Program-made: the position numbers and the translations under genes
Assembly: GCF_003432035.1 (NCBI RefSeq)
Contig: NZ_QOHO01000059.1
Location: 1 to 52,973 of the forward strand
Length of the DNA stretch: 52,973 nt
Direction: 5' to 3'
Source: Lacrimispora amygdalina
GTDB lineage: Bacteria; Bacillota; Clostridia; Lachnospirales; Lachnospiraceae
The notes under the pieces: model-generated
What the model was told of the DNA's origin: nothing
The model's input: only the letters and a program-made list of their open reading frames with translations
Databases searched by the model: none
In this document: one piece after another, positions 15,458 to 23,432 of the stretch
Layout: every line of letters begins with the position of its first letter
How positions within the stretch are numbered: position 1 is the first letter of the stretch

Positions 15458-17335
15458 TTAATATCTCATAGGCATAATTTCAAGATAATCCTGAACCGTA
15501 GCCCCCTTCATGAACATCTCGATAATCTGCTTTCCTAACGGATTTAACTCATCTGTATTATATTTCACCAGCTCCTGCTTAAAGAACTCAGTTAAGATTG
15601 CAGCACCTGCATCGTAGCCTTCAATTCCCACTTCCTGCTGGGTTTCCGGTCTTAAGAATGCTCTTCTGATATATTGTCCGTCAATCTTCAATGAATCAAG
15701 ACCAAAGCCTAACAGAGGACAGCGTGCTTCCACCAGATGCTCCGGCTTGAATTTCGCGCTTCCGCGGCGGGCGATGTATTCTCTGGAAATCCACTCAGGC
15801 ATAAAGCTAACCTCATAAGCTCCGATATGCTGATTCGGAATCAGGACATAACGGGTATTGGTAGACTGTAATATCTGATCCAGAAGAAGATTGGCCTGTG
15901 TTACCATCTTACCTGTTGCAAACGGCCAGTAGGATCCCACTCCTTCGCTGGTCATTCCCTGGGAATCAATGATACTTGGATTGTTGTAGCCTCTTGGTGC
16001 AACCAGACGCCACAGCCATGCCAGAGCAGGCGGAAGGATATGCATGATACCCATAATTCCGTATGACGGATTGGCCTTTGTACACGCAGGCGTTCTTACA
16101 CCAAAGCTTCTTACATCAACCTCAACCGGCTCATCGATGGAGTTTGGCACCAGTTTTCTTGGCATGATTACTCTTGGATTGGGGCAGGGCTTTCCGGTGC
16201 TGTCCATGGTATGCTCCCATGGAAGACAGGTGGCCTCCGGCACTCCCTGAAGGTTTAAAAAGATTAACGGTTCTTCCGGCTGAATGAATATTCTTTCATA
16301 CTGTGGAGAAGCTCCGTAGCGTTTAATATTATCCACTCTTAAAAACCAGGAAGATTCCGCATCCTTTACAACCAGCTTCTTACTGCCCTGCTGCATCTTT
16401 GGATGGCACAGCGCCATATCATCCGTTACAGGAATTAAATCACAGGTCTCTGAAAGATTTAAATAGTTCTTCTCTCCTGTCACCGTATTTCTTCCTAAAA
16501 TGACTCTTCCATCCATCTCTTTATGGATATCTTCCAGCATTTCACTCTTTCCGCCGCCGGAAGCACCTTCATGCATAATCACGATTTCATTGTCGTAGGG
16601 AGTAATAACTTTTACTGCAGATGCATGTGCGGTTACCCAGCCTTCTTCCTCACCAATATCCAAAAGCACGCCATAAATACCCTTCTTCGCGCTTGGACCT
16701 GGATAAAGATTATATGCATATACCTCGTGTATTCCTTTCAGGCGGTTATGAACTACTACCTGTTTTCCATTGAAATGCGTATGACGGAATGGGGGTGCTA
16801 GAAAAACAACTGCTCTCGGCTTAAAATCATATGTGACTTCGTCTATGTTTAAAAATCCCTGGAGATCCGCAAGGCCTGCTGCAAAAAATCCTGCATTGGC
16901 CGGAGCTACTAAAACTGAATCATAACCGTACTCCAGACCGCCGGACTTAAATGGGAAAAATATCAGTTCCTGATTTTTCAGCCAGTCAAAGGTATCCATT
17001 CTGAGAGATTCGAAATCTTTATGATAAACGTCCTCATATCTGGGTTTGTCCGTCGGATTCTTATCTGCGATCAGCATGGAATTGGGATCACGTCTGCGCA
17101 TGTAATCTTCCATATAATTCACTACTATACCATTTTTACATTTGGTTGCAGTAGCCTCTAAAACTCTCCCCTTGCCTTCCACTTCGTAATCAATATCAAA
17201 TGTAACATTCTCATCGCCGCCCATAGCAAGAGTCAACAGCTCTTTACGTGATTTTGGAATGACGACACCCTGTGACTGATTTAAAATATCCTGTACATAC
17301 TCCGGTAAATTTAATTTACGTAAACATTCTAGCAT
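15458..17335 (-). CDS. DUF4914 family protein, P-loop / PEP carboxykinase-like
   Basis: A 625-residue cytosolic protein that I recognise as DUF4914. It has a glycine-rich nucleotide loop GASGGGKS with the lysine at residue 263, close in shape to the kinase loop of ATP-type phosphoenolpyruvate carboxykinase (GLSGTGKT), and a candidate metal-binding segment VTDDMALCHP further on. A phosphotransfer or carboxykinase-like reaction is possible but not shown. The start at 17335 was chosen because GGAGG lies five bases upstream; an ATG at 17347 contains that ribosome site. It stands alone between two terminators and has a long, highly structured leader. Confidence 0.75.
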   Translation of the reverse strand: MLECLRKLNLPEYVQDILNQSQGVVIPKSRKELLTLAMGGDENVTFDIDYEVEGKGRVLEATATKCKNGIVVNYMEDYMRRRDPNSMLIADKNPTDKPRYEDVYHKDFESLRMDTFDWLKNQELIFFPFKSGGLEYGYDSVLVAPANAGFFAAGLADLQGFLNIDEVTYDFKPRAVVFLAPPFRHTHFNGKQVVVHNRLKGIHEVYAYNLYPGPSAKKGIYGVLLDIGEEEGWVTAHASAVKVITPYDNEIVIMHEGASGGGKSEMLEDIHKEMDGRVILGRNTVTGEKNYLNLSETCDLIPVTDDMALCHPKMQQGSKKLVVKDAESSWFLRVDNIKRYGASPQYERIFIQPEEPLIFLNLQGVPEATCLPWEHTMDSTGKPCPNPRVIMPRKLVPNSIDEPVEVDVRSFGVRTPACTKANPSYGIMGIMHILPPALAWLWRLVAPRGYNNPSIIDSQGMTSEGVGSYWPFATGKMVTQANLLLDQILQSTNTRYVLIPNQHIGAYEVSFMPEWISREYIARRGSAKFKPEHLVEARCPLLGFGLDSLKIDGQYIRRAFLRPETQQEVGIEGYDAGAAILTEFFKQELVKYNTDELNPLGKQIIEMFMKGATVQDYLEIMPMRY

Positions 17336-17351
17336 ATTTTCCTCCATTCCT

Positions 17352-17447
17352 GTGCATAATTATGCACCTGAAGTTTGTACCGAAGACCGCACTGGTACAA
17401 ACTATGTAGTTTAAATTCCCAAACATTAGCATTCCATTACATAGTTT
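17352..17447 (-). promoter_or_regulatory. leader of the DUF4914 gene with overlapping inverted repeats
   Basis: Three structures lie within 110 bases before the start codon: the 16-base palindrome GTGCATAATTATGCAC (17352-17367); AGTTTGTACC / GGTACAAACT with a 12-base loop (17372-17381, 17394-17403); and AAACTATGTA / TACATAGTTT (17399-17408, 17438-17447). The last two share bases, so in RNA only one can form at a time. AAACTATGTAGTTT (17399-17412) is also a palindrome that could bind a protein. Confidence 0.55.
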
Positions 17448-17572
17448 ATTTTAGACATTTTTCATCATATTACTCACCCAGCATTTATTGCTAAATTTTA
17501 CCATCCCCTCAACCCTTAACAGTAACTTTCCTTTTCCTGCTCCTACCGATCAGCCTCCCTTTATCAGGCATT

Positions 17573-17609
17573 ATGGAAAAAGCCGATACCCGTAACCTGG
17601 ATATCGGCT
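17573..17609 (-). terminator. terminator of the small RNA / attenuator
   Basis: AGCCGATATCC / GGTATCGGCT stem followed by TTTTTCC on the minus strand. Confidence 0.75.
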
Positions 17610-17738
17610 CAGTTACACCTTTATGCAACCCGTTTTATAAGTCTTCGGTATTATGAAACTGTGTAAATCCAGTCTTATCCCATGCCGTCTTAAAATAGTG
17701 GTGTAGAAAAACACTTTAAAAGATCAAAGTCCTACTGT
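17573..17738 (-). ncRNA. unidentified small RNA or attenuated leader upstream of DUF4914
   Basis: A full transcription unit without an open frame: a near-consensus promoter (17745-17773), about 165 bases, then a stem with a T run (17573-17609). Short internal pairings are visible (ACTTT/AAAGT, ATAAG/CTTAT, TTACAC/GTGTAA), and GTAAC just before the terminator can pair with GTTAC in the terminator loop. It does not match any riboswitch I know by eye. 6S RNA has the right size but its long closing stem was not found. It is either a stand-alone RNA or the first part of the DUF4914 mRNA with attenuation. Confidence 0.5.
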
Positions 17739-17744
17739 AGAGAT

Positions 17745-17773
17745 ACAATATCATGAAAATTCTGTCGTGTCAA
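17745..17773 (-). promoter_or_regulatory. sigma-A promoter of the small RNA
   Basis: Minus strand: perfect -35 TTGACA (17773-17768), 17 bases, -10 TATTGT (17750-17745). It lies 40 bases after the purD stop and has no coding sequence directly downstream. Confidence 0.75.
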
Positions 17774-17812
17774 CGTTTTTTTATGCAGGAAACCCGCTGA
17801 CATAAGACGTTT

Positions 17813-19087
17813 TTACACTTCATCGATTGCCTTGCCGATATCATGTCTCATATATTTATTTTCAAATTCCACCCATTTTACGGCTTCATAAGCGTTGGCT
17901 CTTGCTTCCTTTAAATTGTTTCCAAGAGCTGTCACACCAAGAACTCTTCCTCCATTTGTAACAGGGATGCCCTCTTCATCAAACCGGCTGCCTGCATGGA
18001 ATGCATAATAACCAGCCTGTCCCTTAAAACGTTCCAGTCCTTTGATTGGAAACCCTTTTTCATAATGTTCCGGATACCCATCAGAAGCCAGGACAACACA
18101 GACTGCCGCATTGTCTTCAAATTGTAAGTCAATCTCATTTAGTTTTCCGTCTATACAGGCCTCAAACACCTCTATAATGTCATTTTTCATTCTTGGAAGA
18201 ACCACCTGTGTTTCCGGATCACCGAATCTTGCATTGTATTCTAAAACTCTGGGTCCCTCTTTTGTCAGCATCAGGCCGAAAAAGATAATTCCCTTAAATT
18301 CCCTGTTCTCAGACAGCATCGCATCCACAGTTGCCTGATAGATGTACTTTTTACAGAATGCATCGATTTCTTCTGTATAGAAAGGACTGGGAGAAAAAGT
18401 ACCCATTCCTCCGGTATTAAGACCTTTGTCTCCATCCTTCGCCCTCTTATGATCCTGGGCTGAAGTCATGATTTTTATGTTCTTACCATCTACGAAAGAA
18501 AGTACAGACACTTCCCGTCCAACCATGAATTCTTCCACTACAATCCGGTCACCGGCAGATCCGAACTGCTTATCAAGCATCAGCGTCCGTACACCGTCTT
18601 TCGCCTCTTCCAGTGAATTACAGATTAAAACACCTTTGCCAAGAGCAAGGCCATCTGCCTTTAGAACAACCGGCATTTTAGCAGTTTCCAGATAAGCAAG
18701 AGCTTGCGATGCTGAATCAAATGTTTCATAAGCAGCTGTTGGAATTCCGTATTTTTTCATCAGATCCTTAGAAAAGGATTTGGAACCTTCCAGACAGGCA
18801 GCCTTCTTCTCCGGACCAAACACCCGGATTCCTGCTTTCATAAATGCATCAGCAGCCCCTGCCACAAGGGGATCATCGGGGCCAACAATTACCAGGTCAA
18901 TTTCTTTCTTCCTGGCAAAGTCCACCTGCCTGTCAAAATCCATCACTCCAATATCAACGCATTCTGCGATCTCAGCAATTCCGGCATTACCCGGAGCGCA
19001 GTACAGCTTTTGGACCTTAGGGCTCTGGGCAGCCTTCCATGCAATGGCATGTTCCCTGCCGCCGCCTCCTATGATCAGAACCTTCAT
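17813..19087 (-). CDS. purD: phosphoribosylamine-glycine ligase (GAR synthetase)
   Basis: Joins glycine to phosphoribosylamine with ATP, the second step of purine synthesis. The N-terminal nucleotide-fold motif IGGGGREHAIAWK, the ATP-grasp segment PVVLKADGLALGKGV and the metal-binding EYNARFGDPE are visible. It is 424 residues long, as usual. The start at 19087 has AGGAGG upstream, and its ATG overlaps the purN stop by four bases (ATGA), so the two are coupled. Last gene of purE-M-N-D; purH, often found between purN and purD in Firmicutes, is missing here. Confidence 0.96.
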   Translation of the reverse strand: MKVLIIGGGGREHAIAWKAAQSPKVQKLYCAPGNAGIAEIAECVDIGVMDFDRQVDFARKKEIDLVIVGPDDPLVAGAADAFMKAGIRVFGPEKKAACLEGSKSFSKDLMKKYGIPTAAYETFDSASQALAYLETAKMPVVLKADGLALGKGVLICNSLEEAKDGVRTLMLDKQFGSAGDRIVVEEFMVGREVSVLSFVDGKNIKIMTSAQDHKRAKDGDKGLNTGGMGTFSPSPFYTEEIDAFCKKYIYQATVDAMLSENREFKGIIFFGLMLTKEGPRVLEYNARFGDPETQVVLPRMKNDIIEVFEACIDGKLNEIDLQFEDNAAVCVVLASDGYPEHYEKGFPIKGLERFKGQAGYYAFHAGSRFDEEGIPVTNGGRVLGVTALGNNLKEARANAYEAVKWVEFENKYMRHDIGKAIDEV

Positions 19088-19686
19088 GCTTTTTCCTCCT
19101 GTTCCTTTGCAATCAGCGCAATCGCCTGGGGAAGAATAACCCACTCCGCTTCTTCCATCACTCTTTTCTGTAGTTCTCCCGGCGTATCGCCTTCCTTTAC
19201 TTCCACTGCCTTTTGCAGGATAATGGGACCCGTATCTGTTCCCTCATCAACATAATGGACCGTAGCCCCTGTGATTTTCACACCTCTGGCCAAGGCTGCC
19301 TCATGGACCTTCAGCCCATAATAGCCGGTCCCGCAAAAGGAAGGGATCAGGGAAGGATGAATATTTATAATGCGGTTTTGGTACTTCCGGATCATAGCTT
19401 CCGGAATGGTAACCAGAAAACCTGCAAGTACGATTAAATCAAGATGGTACTCATCGATTCGGGATAAAAGTTCATCGTAGAATAACGCTCTGCTTTCATA
19501 ATCCTTAGGGGAAATGCTAAGTGCATCGATTCCATGGTTCCTTGCACGTTCCAGCGCATAGGCATTGCGGTTATTGCTGATAACCACTTTGACCTCAGCG
19601 TTTTTAATCTCCCCGCTGTCAATGGCATCCAAAACAGCCTGAAGATTGGTTCCTCCGCCGGACACCAGAACGCCGACTCTTAGCAT
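19084..19686 (-). CDS. purN: phosphoribosylglycinamide formyltransferase
   Basis: Transfers a formyl group from 10-formyltetrahydrofolate to GAR, the third step of purine synthesis. Visible motifs: SGGGTNLQA at the N-terminus (phosphate loop), the catalytic Asn-His-Asp set with [10 protein letters not shown], and [14 protein letters not shown]. The length, 200 residues, is typical. It overlaps purM by seven bases and purD by four, so translation is coupled along the operon. Confidence 0.96.
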   Translation of the reverse strand: MLRVGVLVSGGGTNLQAVLDAIDSGEIKNAEVKVVISNNRNAYALERARNHGIDALSISPKDYESRALFYDELLSRIDEYHLDLIVLAGFLVTIPEAMIRKYQNRIINIHPSLIPSFCGTGYYGLKVHEAALARGVKITGATVHYVDEGTDTGPIILQKAVEVKEGDTPGELQKRVMEEAEWVILPQAIALIAKEQEEKA

Positions 19687-20705
19687 AAGACCACACCCTT
19701 TTCACCGGCTTTTGTGCAGCCGATTACATATGGGATCTCTCCTGCAGCCCTGATCGCCTCCATGGTCTTGTCCTGATCAGCCGGATCAACCGCCAGCACC
19801 ATGCCAATTCCCATATTAAACGTATTGTACATGATTTCTTCCGCTATCTCACCCTTTTCTTCCATGAGTCTGAAAATGGGAGGAACGTTATAGCTGTTTT
19901 TCTCCACTTCGGCACAGATTCCATCAGGAAGCATACGTGGTATGTTCTCATAGAATCCGCCTCCGGTAATATGGCTGCAGCCTTTTATGGCCACACCGTA
20001 CTCTTTTACGCCTTTTAATGCTTTCACATAAATTTTGGTAGGCACAATCAGGCTTTCTCCAAGAGTAGTTCCCAATTCATCGTAATAAACATTTAAATTT
20101 TCTTTCGTCACGTCAAATACCTTGCGGACAAGAGAAAATCCATTGCTGTGAACACCGGAAGATGCGATACCGATTAAAATGTCTCCTGCTGCTATATTCT
20201 TACCGGTAATCAGATTCTTTTCATCTACCACTCCAACTGCGAAACCTGCAAGATCATATTCATCCTCAGGATAAAAACCAGGCATCTCTGCGGTTTCCCC
20301 TCCGATCAGTGCGGCGCCTGCCTGTTTGCAGCCTTCTGCCACACCGCTGACGATATCAGCAATCTTTTCCGGATAGTTCTTTCCACAGGCTATATAATCA
20401 AGGAAAAACAGTGGTTCTCCTCCTGCACAGGCAATATCATTGACACACATGGCTACACAGTCGATTCCAACCGTATTATGTCGATCCATAAGAAATGCAA
20501 GCTTCAGCTTTGTTCCCACTCCGTCGGTTCCGGACACCAGAGTCGGCTTTTCCATTTCTTTAAAAGCTGACATGGAAAATGCTCCTGAAAAACCGCCCAG
20601 TCCGCCAAGGACTTCCGGTCTCATGGTTTCCTGCACATGCTTTTTCATTAATTCAACCGATTTGTATCCAGCTTCAATATCCACTCCGGCATTCTTATAA
20701 TCCAT
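19680..20705 (-). CDS. purM: phosphoribosylformylglycinamidine cyclo-ligase (AIR synthetase)
   Basis: Closes the imidazole ring using ATP, giving aminoimidazole ribotide. Typical PurM marks: [12 protein letters not shown] at the start, [27 protein letters not shown] and [15 protein letters not shown]. At 341 residues it is full length. It lies 27 bases after purE and overlaps purN. Confidence 0.96.
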   Translation of the reverse strand: MDYKNAGVDIEAGYKSVELMKKHVQETMRPEVLGGLGGFSGAFSMSAFKEMEKPTLVSGTDGVGTKLKLAFLMDRHNTVGIDCVAMCVNDIACAGGEPLFFLDYIACGKNYPEKIADIVSGVAEGCKQAGAALIGGETAEMPGFYPEDEYDLAGFAVGVVDEKNLITGKNIAAGDILIGIASSGVHSNGFSLVRKVFDVTKENLNVYYDELGTTLGESLIVPTKIYVKALKGVKEYGVAIKGCSHITGGGFYENIPRMLPDGICAEVEKNSYNVPPIFRLMEEKGEIAEEIMYNTFNMGIGMVLAVDPADQDKTMEAIRAAGEIPYVIGCTKAGEKGVVLC

Positions 20706-20732
20706 CTCTTTTTCCTCCGCTTTTTCTTCCTG

Positions 20733-21248
20733 TTATTTCATCTGGGACAAATATTCCCGATACCCGATCTGCTCCAGCTTTTCTGCTTTTTTCACAACAT
20801 CATTCTTTAATTTCTCAGAATAATCCTTCAGTCTTGCCAAAAGTTCCCCATCTCCTGCAGCCAGTATCTTTGCTGCCAGAATTCCTGCATTGGTACCTCC
20901 GTTAATTGCCACAGTTGCTACCGGAATACCGGAAGGCATCTGTACAATGGAATACAGGGAATCCACACCGCCCAGATCTGAAGTTTTCATCGGGATACCA
21001 ATCACCGGCATTGGAAATAATGCGGCACACATTCCAGGAAGATGAGCTGCTTTTCCTGCTCCGGCGATAATCACTTTAATGCCTCTGGCTTCTGCTGTTT
21101 TTGCATATTCAAAAAATATATCCGGTTCCCTGTGTGCAGAAATGACGGTCATTTCAAACTCCACTCCCAGTTTCTCCAAAACCTCTGCAGCCTGTGCCAT
21201 AACAGGCATATCTGAATCACTTCCCATAACAATTGATACGTTTGCCAT
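20733..21248 (-). CDS. purE: N5-carboxyaminoimidazole ribonucleotide mutase
   Basis: Class I PurE rearranges N5-CAIR to CAIR. Visible: VSIVMGSDSDMPVM near the start, ISAHREPD with the active-site His, and GAGKAAHLPGM. At 171 residues it has normal length. The start at 21248 has AAAGGAG upstream; the earlier in-frame ATG at 21278 has none. First gene of the operon, read from a promoter at 21361-21389. purK, needed to make the substrate, is not in the window. Confidence 0.95.
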   Translation of the reverse strand: MANVSIVMGSDSDMPVMAQAAEVLEKLGVEFEMTVISAHREPDIFFEYAKTAEARGIKVIIAGAGKAAHLPGMCAALFPMPVIGIPMKTSDLGGVDSLYSIVQMPSGIPVATVAINGGTNAGILAAKILAAGDGELLARLKDYSEKLKNDVVKKAEKLEQIGYREYLSQMK

Positions 21249-21303
21249 AGTAATTTCTCCTTTTCCTCTTCCAAACATGTGTAATTCATTATCAGGAATT
21301 ATG

Positions 21304-21361
21304 TTATTAATAAGTTTGCCTAATATTAACCACTTATTAATTAATTAGCACTTATTAATTA
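21304..21361 (-). promoter_or_regulatory. repeated ACTTATTAAT motif at the purE promoter
   Basis: Two direct copies of CACTTATTAATTA on the plus strand (21331-21343 and 21349-21361) with an 18-base period, and a third copy inverted (TTATTAATAAGT, 21304-21315). The second copy touches the -10, and the first starts just after the expected transcription start. A close match (ACTTATAAATTA) lies in the purC leader. A purine-repressor site is a reasonable inference; it is not the Bacillus PurR box. Confidence 0.5.
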
Positions 21362-21389
21362 TAATACTAGCTTTTCCACATCTCGTCAA
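21361..21389 (-). promoter_or_regulatory. sigma-A promoter of purE-M-N-D
   Basis: Minus strand: TTGACG (21389-21384), 17 bases, TATTAT (21366-21361). The leader of about 105 bases has no guanine-riboswitch sequence. Confidence 0.75.
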
Positions 21390-21423
21390 TAATTTTCTTT
21401 ATAATTTTAAGTATACCCTGTAT

Positions 21424-21485
21424 TAAAAAAAAACAGGCACAAAAAGCCACAAGGATGCAGCATCCCGCGGCTTTTCACACCTGTT
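21424..21485 (-). terminator. terminator of the chemoreceptor gene
   Basis: A long stem, AACAGGTGTGAAAAGCC against GGCTTTTTGTGCCTGTT, followed by nine T on the minus strand, seven bases after the chemoreceptor stop. Confidence 0.85.
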
Positions 21486-21491
21486 ATGTAT

Positions 21492-23324
21492 TTAATATTT
21501 GCTGTTATTATAAGGAGAAGTATCTTCAAAGTAAACCGGGTCAATGGCTACAGGTTCAGGATCCGCTTCTTCTTTGAAAACAGGTACAAACTCCTGGTCA
21601 GGCTCTACTCTGCCAGTATTCAAAGGTGCACTGCTTTGCTGAGTCTTCCCGTTATGAACCTTGAATTGCTGAACAAGACTTTTCATAATCTGTGCCTGAC
21701 CTGACAGTTCCTCACTGGCTGCAGCACTTTGCTCCGCTGTAGCAGAGGTTGTCTGAACCACACTTGAGATCTGGTCAATTCCCTGGGTAACCTGATTAAC
21801 AGCAATTGCCTGCTTATCAGAAGCAGCGGCTATTTCTTCTATAATCATGTTAATGCGGCGGCTTCCTTCCACAACATCCTGCATGGCTTTCGCTGTTTCT
21901 GCAGTAATCCTGCTTCCGTTCTCCACTGCCTGTAAACTTTCCTCAATGAGAATTGTAGTATTTTTCGCTGCTTCTCCTGATTTGCTGGCAAGGTTGCGCA
22001 CTTCATCGGCAACGACTGCAAACCCTTTTCCTGCTTCCCCTGCACGTGCAGCTTCCACTGCTGCGTTTAATGCAAGGATATTGGTCTGGAATGCGATATC
22101 CTCAATCGTTCTGATAATCTTACCAATTTCACTGGATTTGGTGTTAATCTCTGTCATAGCCTGATTCATTTCCATCATCTTCTGATTGCTCTTTGTTACA
22201 TTGAGAGCCGCTTCTTCTGATCTCATACGCGCTTCTTTTGCACTCTCCGCGTTTTTATTGATCTGATTGGAAATGTCATTTATCGTAGCTGCCAGCTCCT
22301 GTATGGAGGAAGCCTGCTCAGTCGCGCCCTGGGACAATGCCTGCGCCCCGGAGGATACCTGCTCAGAACCGCTGGCAACTAAGTCTGCCGATTCATTAAT
22401 GCGGAAAAGAGCATCACTTAAATTATCCCTGATATTCCTGATAGCCAGCAGAATGGGCTCATAATCCAGAATATACTGCTCCTGATTCTTTGACACAACC
22501 GTAAAATCTCCGGCTGCCATAGATCCTAACAGGTAGATGATATCATCAATAATACTGCCGATATTTAATATGGTGGAACGCATACTGTTGCCAAGTCCGC
22601 CAAGCTCATCTTTTGACTGATAGCCCAGTTCTACATGGAGACTGCCTTTGGACATCTCTGCGGCTGCCTTTTCAATCTCCTTAACGGGTGCTACAATACT
22701 CTTTGTCATGTATACAGCAAGAAGCAAGGTCACTCCGGCTCCAATTATCTGAAACAGGATCACGATAATCTGAGCAAAACTCATAACAGCCTGTGACTTG
22801 GTAAAATCGCTGTCAGCATTCTTCTTTGCAGTATCGCTGATTTGCATCAGATCCGTCTGGAGCTGATCAAAACATGGTTCCAGAGACTCGAAGAAAATCT
22901 CTGTCGCCTGTCTGGTTTTATTTTCTTTTGCCAGAGTGAACACTTTTTCTTTAAAGGGCTCCGCTTCCGTCAGCGTCTTCTCGATATTCTCAACAACTGA
23001 TTTGTCCCCTTTGTAATGCTCTTTCAGAAATTGAACATTTTCTTTCAATTTATTAAAATCTGCTTCCGATTCATCAATATACTTCGCTCTGGTATTTAAA
23101 TCCAGGCTCATGGTTGCATACCCCACGTTTTTTGCAGCCGACTGTATATTTTGTCTCATCTCTACAGTCATTAATGATACCTGGTGACCGTTGTTATAAA
23201 ATTCTACAAACCTGGCATTGTTTCCCACCAGACTGTATAAGGAAGTACATGATACAATCAAAAACAAAACAAAAACCATTCCAAAAGAGACCGTAATTCT
23301 TTTGCCAATCTTTAAATTCTTCAT
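21492..23324 (-). CDS. methyl-accepting chemotaxis protein with four-helix sensor domain
   Basis: A 610-residue transmembrane chemoreceptor. A membrane helix lies near residues 12-35, then an extracytoplasmic helical sensor domain to about 185, a second membrane helix near 190-215, a HAMP domain, and a signalling domain whose hairpin tip reads [25 protein letters not shown]. The C-terminal tail is Pro/Glu-rich. The start at 23324 has GGAGG six bases upstream. A sigma-28 type promoter precedes it, which ties it to the flagellar regulon. The ligand is unknown; it looks like a general 4HB sensor. Confidence 0.92.
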   Translation of the reverse strand: MKNLKIGKRITVSFGMVFVLFLIVSCTSLYSLVGNNARFVEFYNNGHQVSLMTVEMRQNIQSAAKNVGYATMSLDLNTRAKYIDESEADFNKLKENVQFLKEHYKGDKSVVENIEKTLTEAEPFKEKVFTLAKENKTRQATEIFFESLEPCFDQLQTDLMQISDTAKKNADSDFTKSQAVMSFAQIIVILFQIIGAGVTLLLAVYMTKSIVAPVKEIEKAAAEMSKGSLHVELGYQSKDELGGLGNSMRSTILNIGSIIDDIIYLLGSMAAGDFTVVSKNQEQYILDYEPILLAIRNIRDNLSDALFRINESADLVASGSEQVSSGAQALSQGATEQASSIQELAATINDISNQINKNAESAKEARMRSEEAALNVTKSNQKMMEMNQAMTEINTKSSEIGKIIRTIEDIAFQTNILALNAAVEAARAGEAGKGFAVVADEVRNLASKSGEAAKNTTILIEESLQAVENGSRITAETAKAMQDVVEGSRRINMIIEEIAAASDKQAIAVNQVTQGIDQISSVVQTTSATAEQSAAASEELSGQAQIMKSLVQQFKVHNGKTQQSSAPLNTGRVEPDQEFVPVFKEEADPEPVAIDPVYFEDTSPYNNSKY

Positions 23325-23373
23325 AGGTATCCTCCATTTAGCCCTTTTGTAAAAAACACACTCTGATAGTGTT

Positions 23374-23400
23374 TTATCGGCAATTATATACATTACTTAA
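23374..23400 (-). promoter_or_regulatory. sigma-28 (flagellar/chemotaxis) promoter of the chemoreceptor
   Basis: Minus strand: -10 GCCGATAA (23381-23374), a full match to the sigma-28 consensus, with TTAAGTAA eleven bases upstream (consensus TAAAGTTT). It lies 50 bases before the start codon. Confidence 0.75.
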
Positions 23401-23432
23401 TGATTTTCTCTAAATTTTTGTAAATCTAAAGT

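Noticed and set aside
17573-17738. 6S RNA
   Set aside because: Size fits, but the long stem joining the 5' and 3' ends could not be found by eye; left as unidentified.
21249-21383. Guanine riboswitch in the purE leader
   Set aside because: The leader is AT-rich repeats without the conserved loop sequences of that riboswitch.
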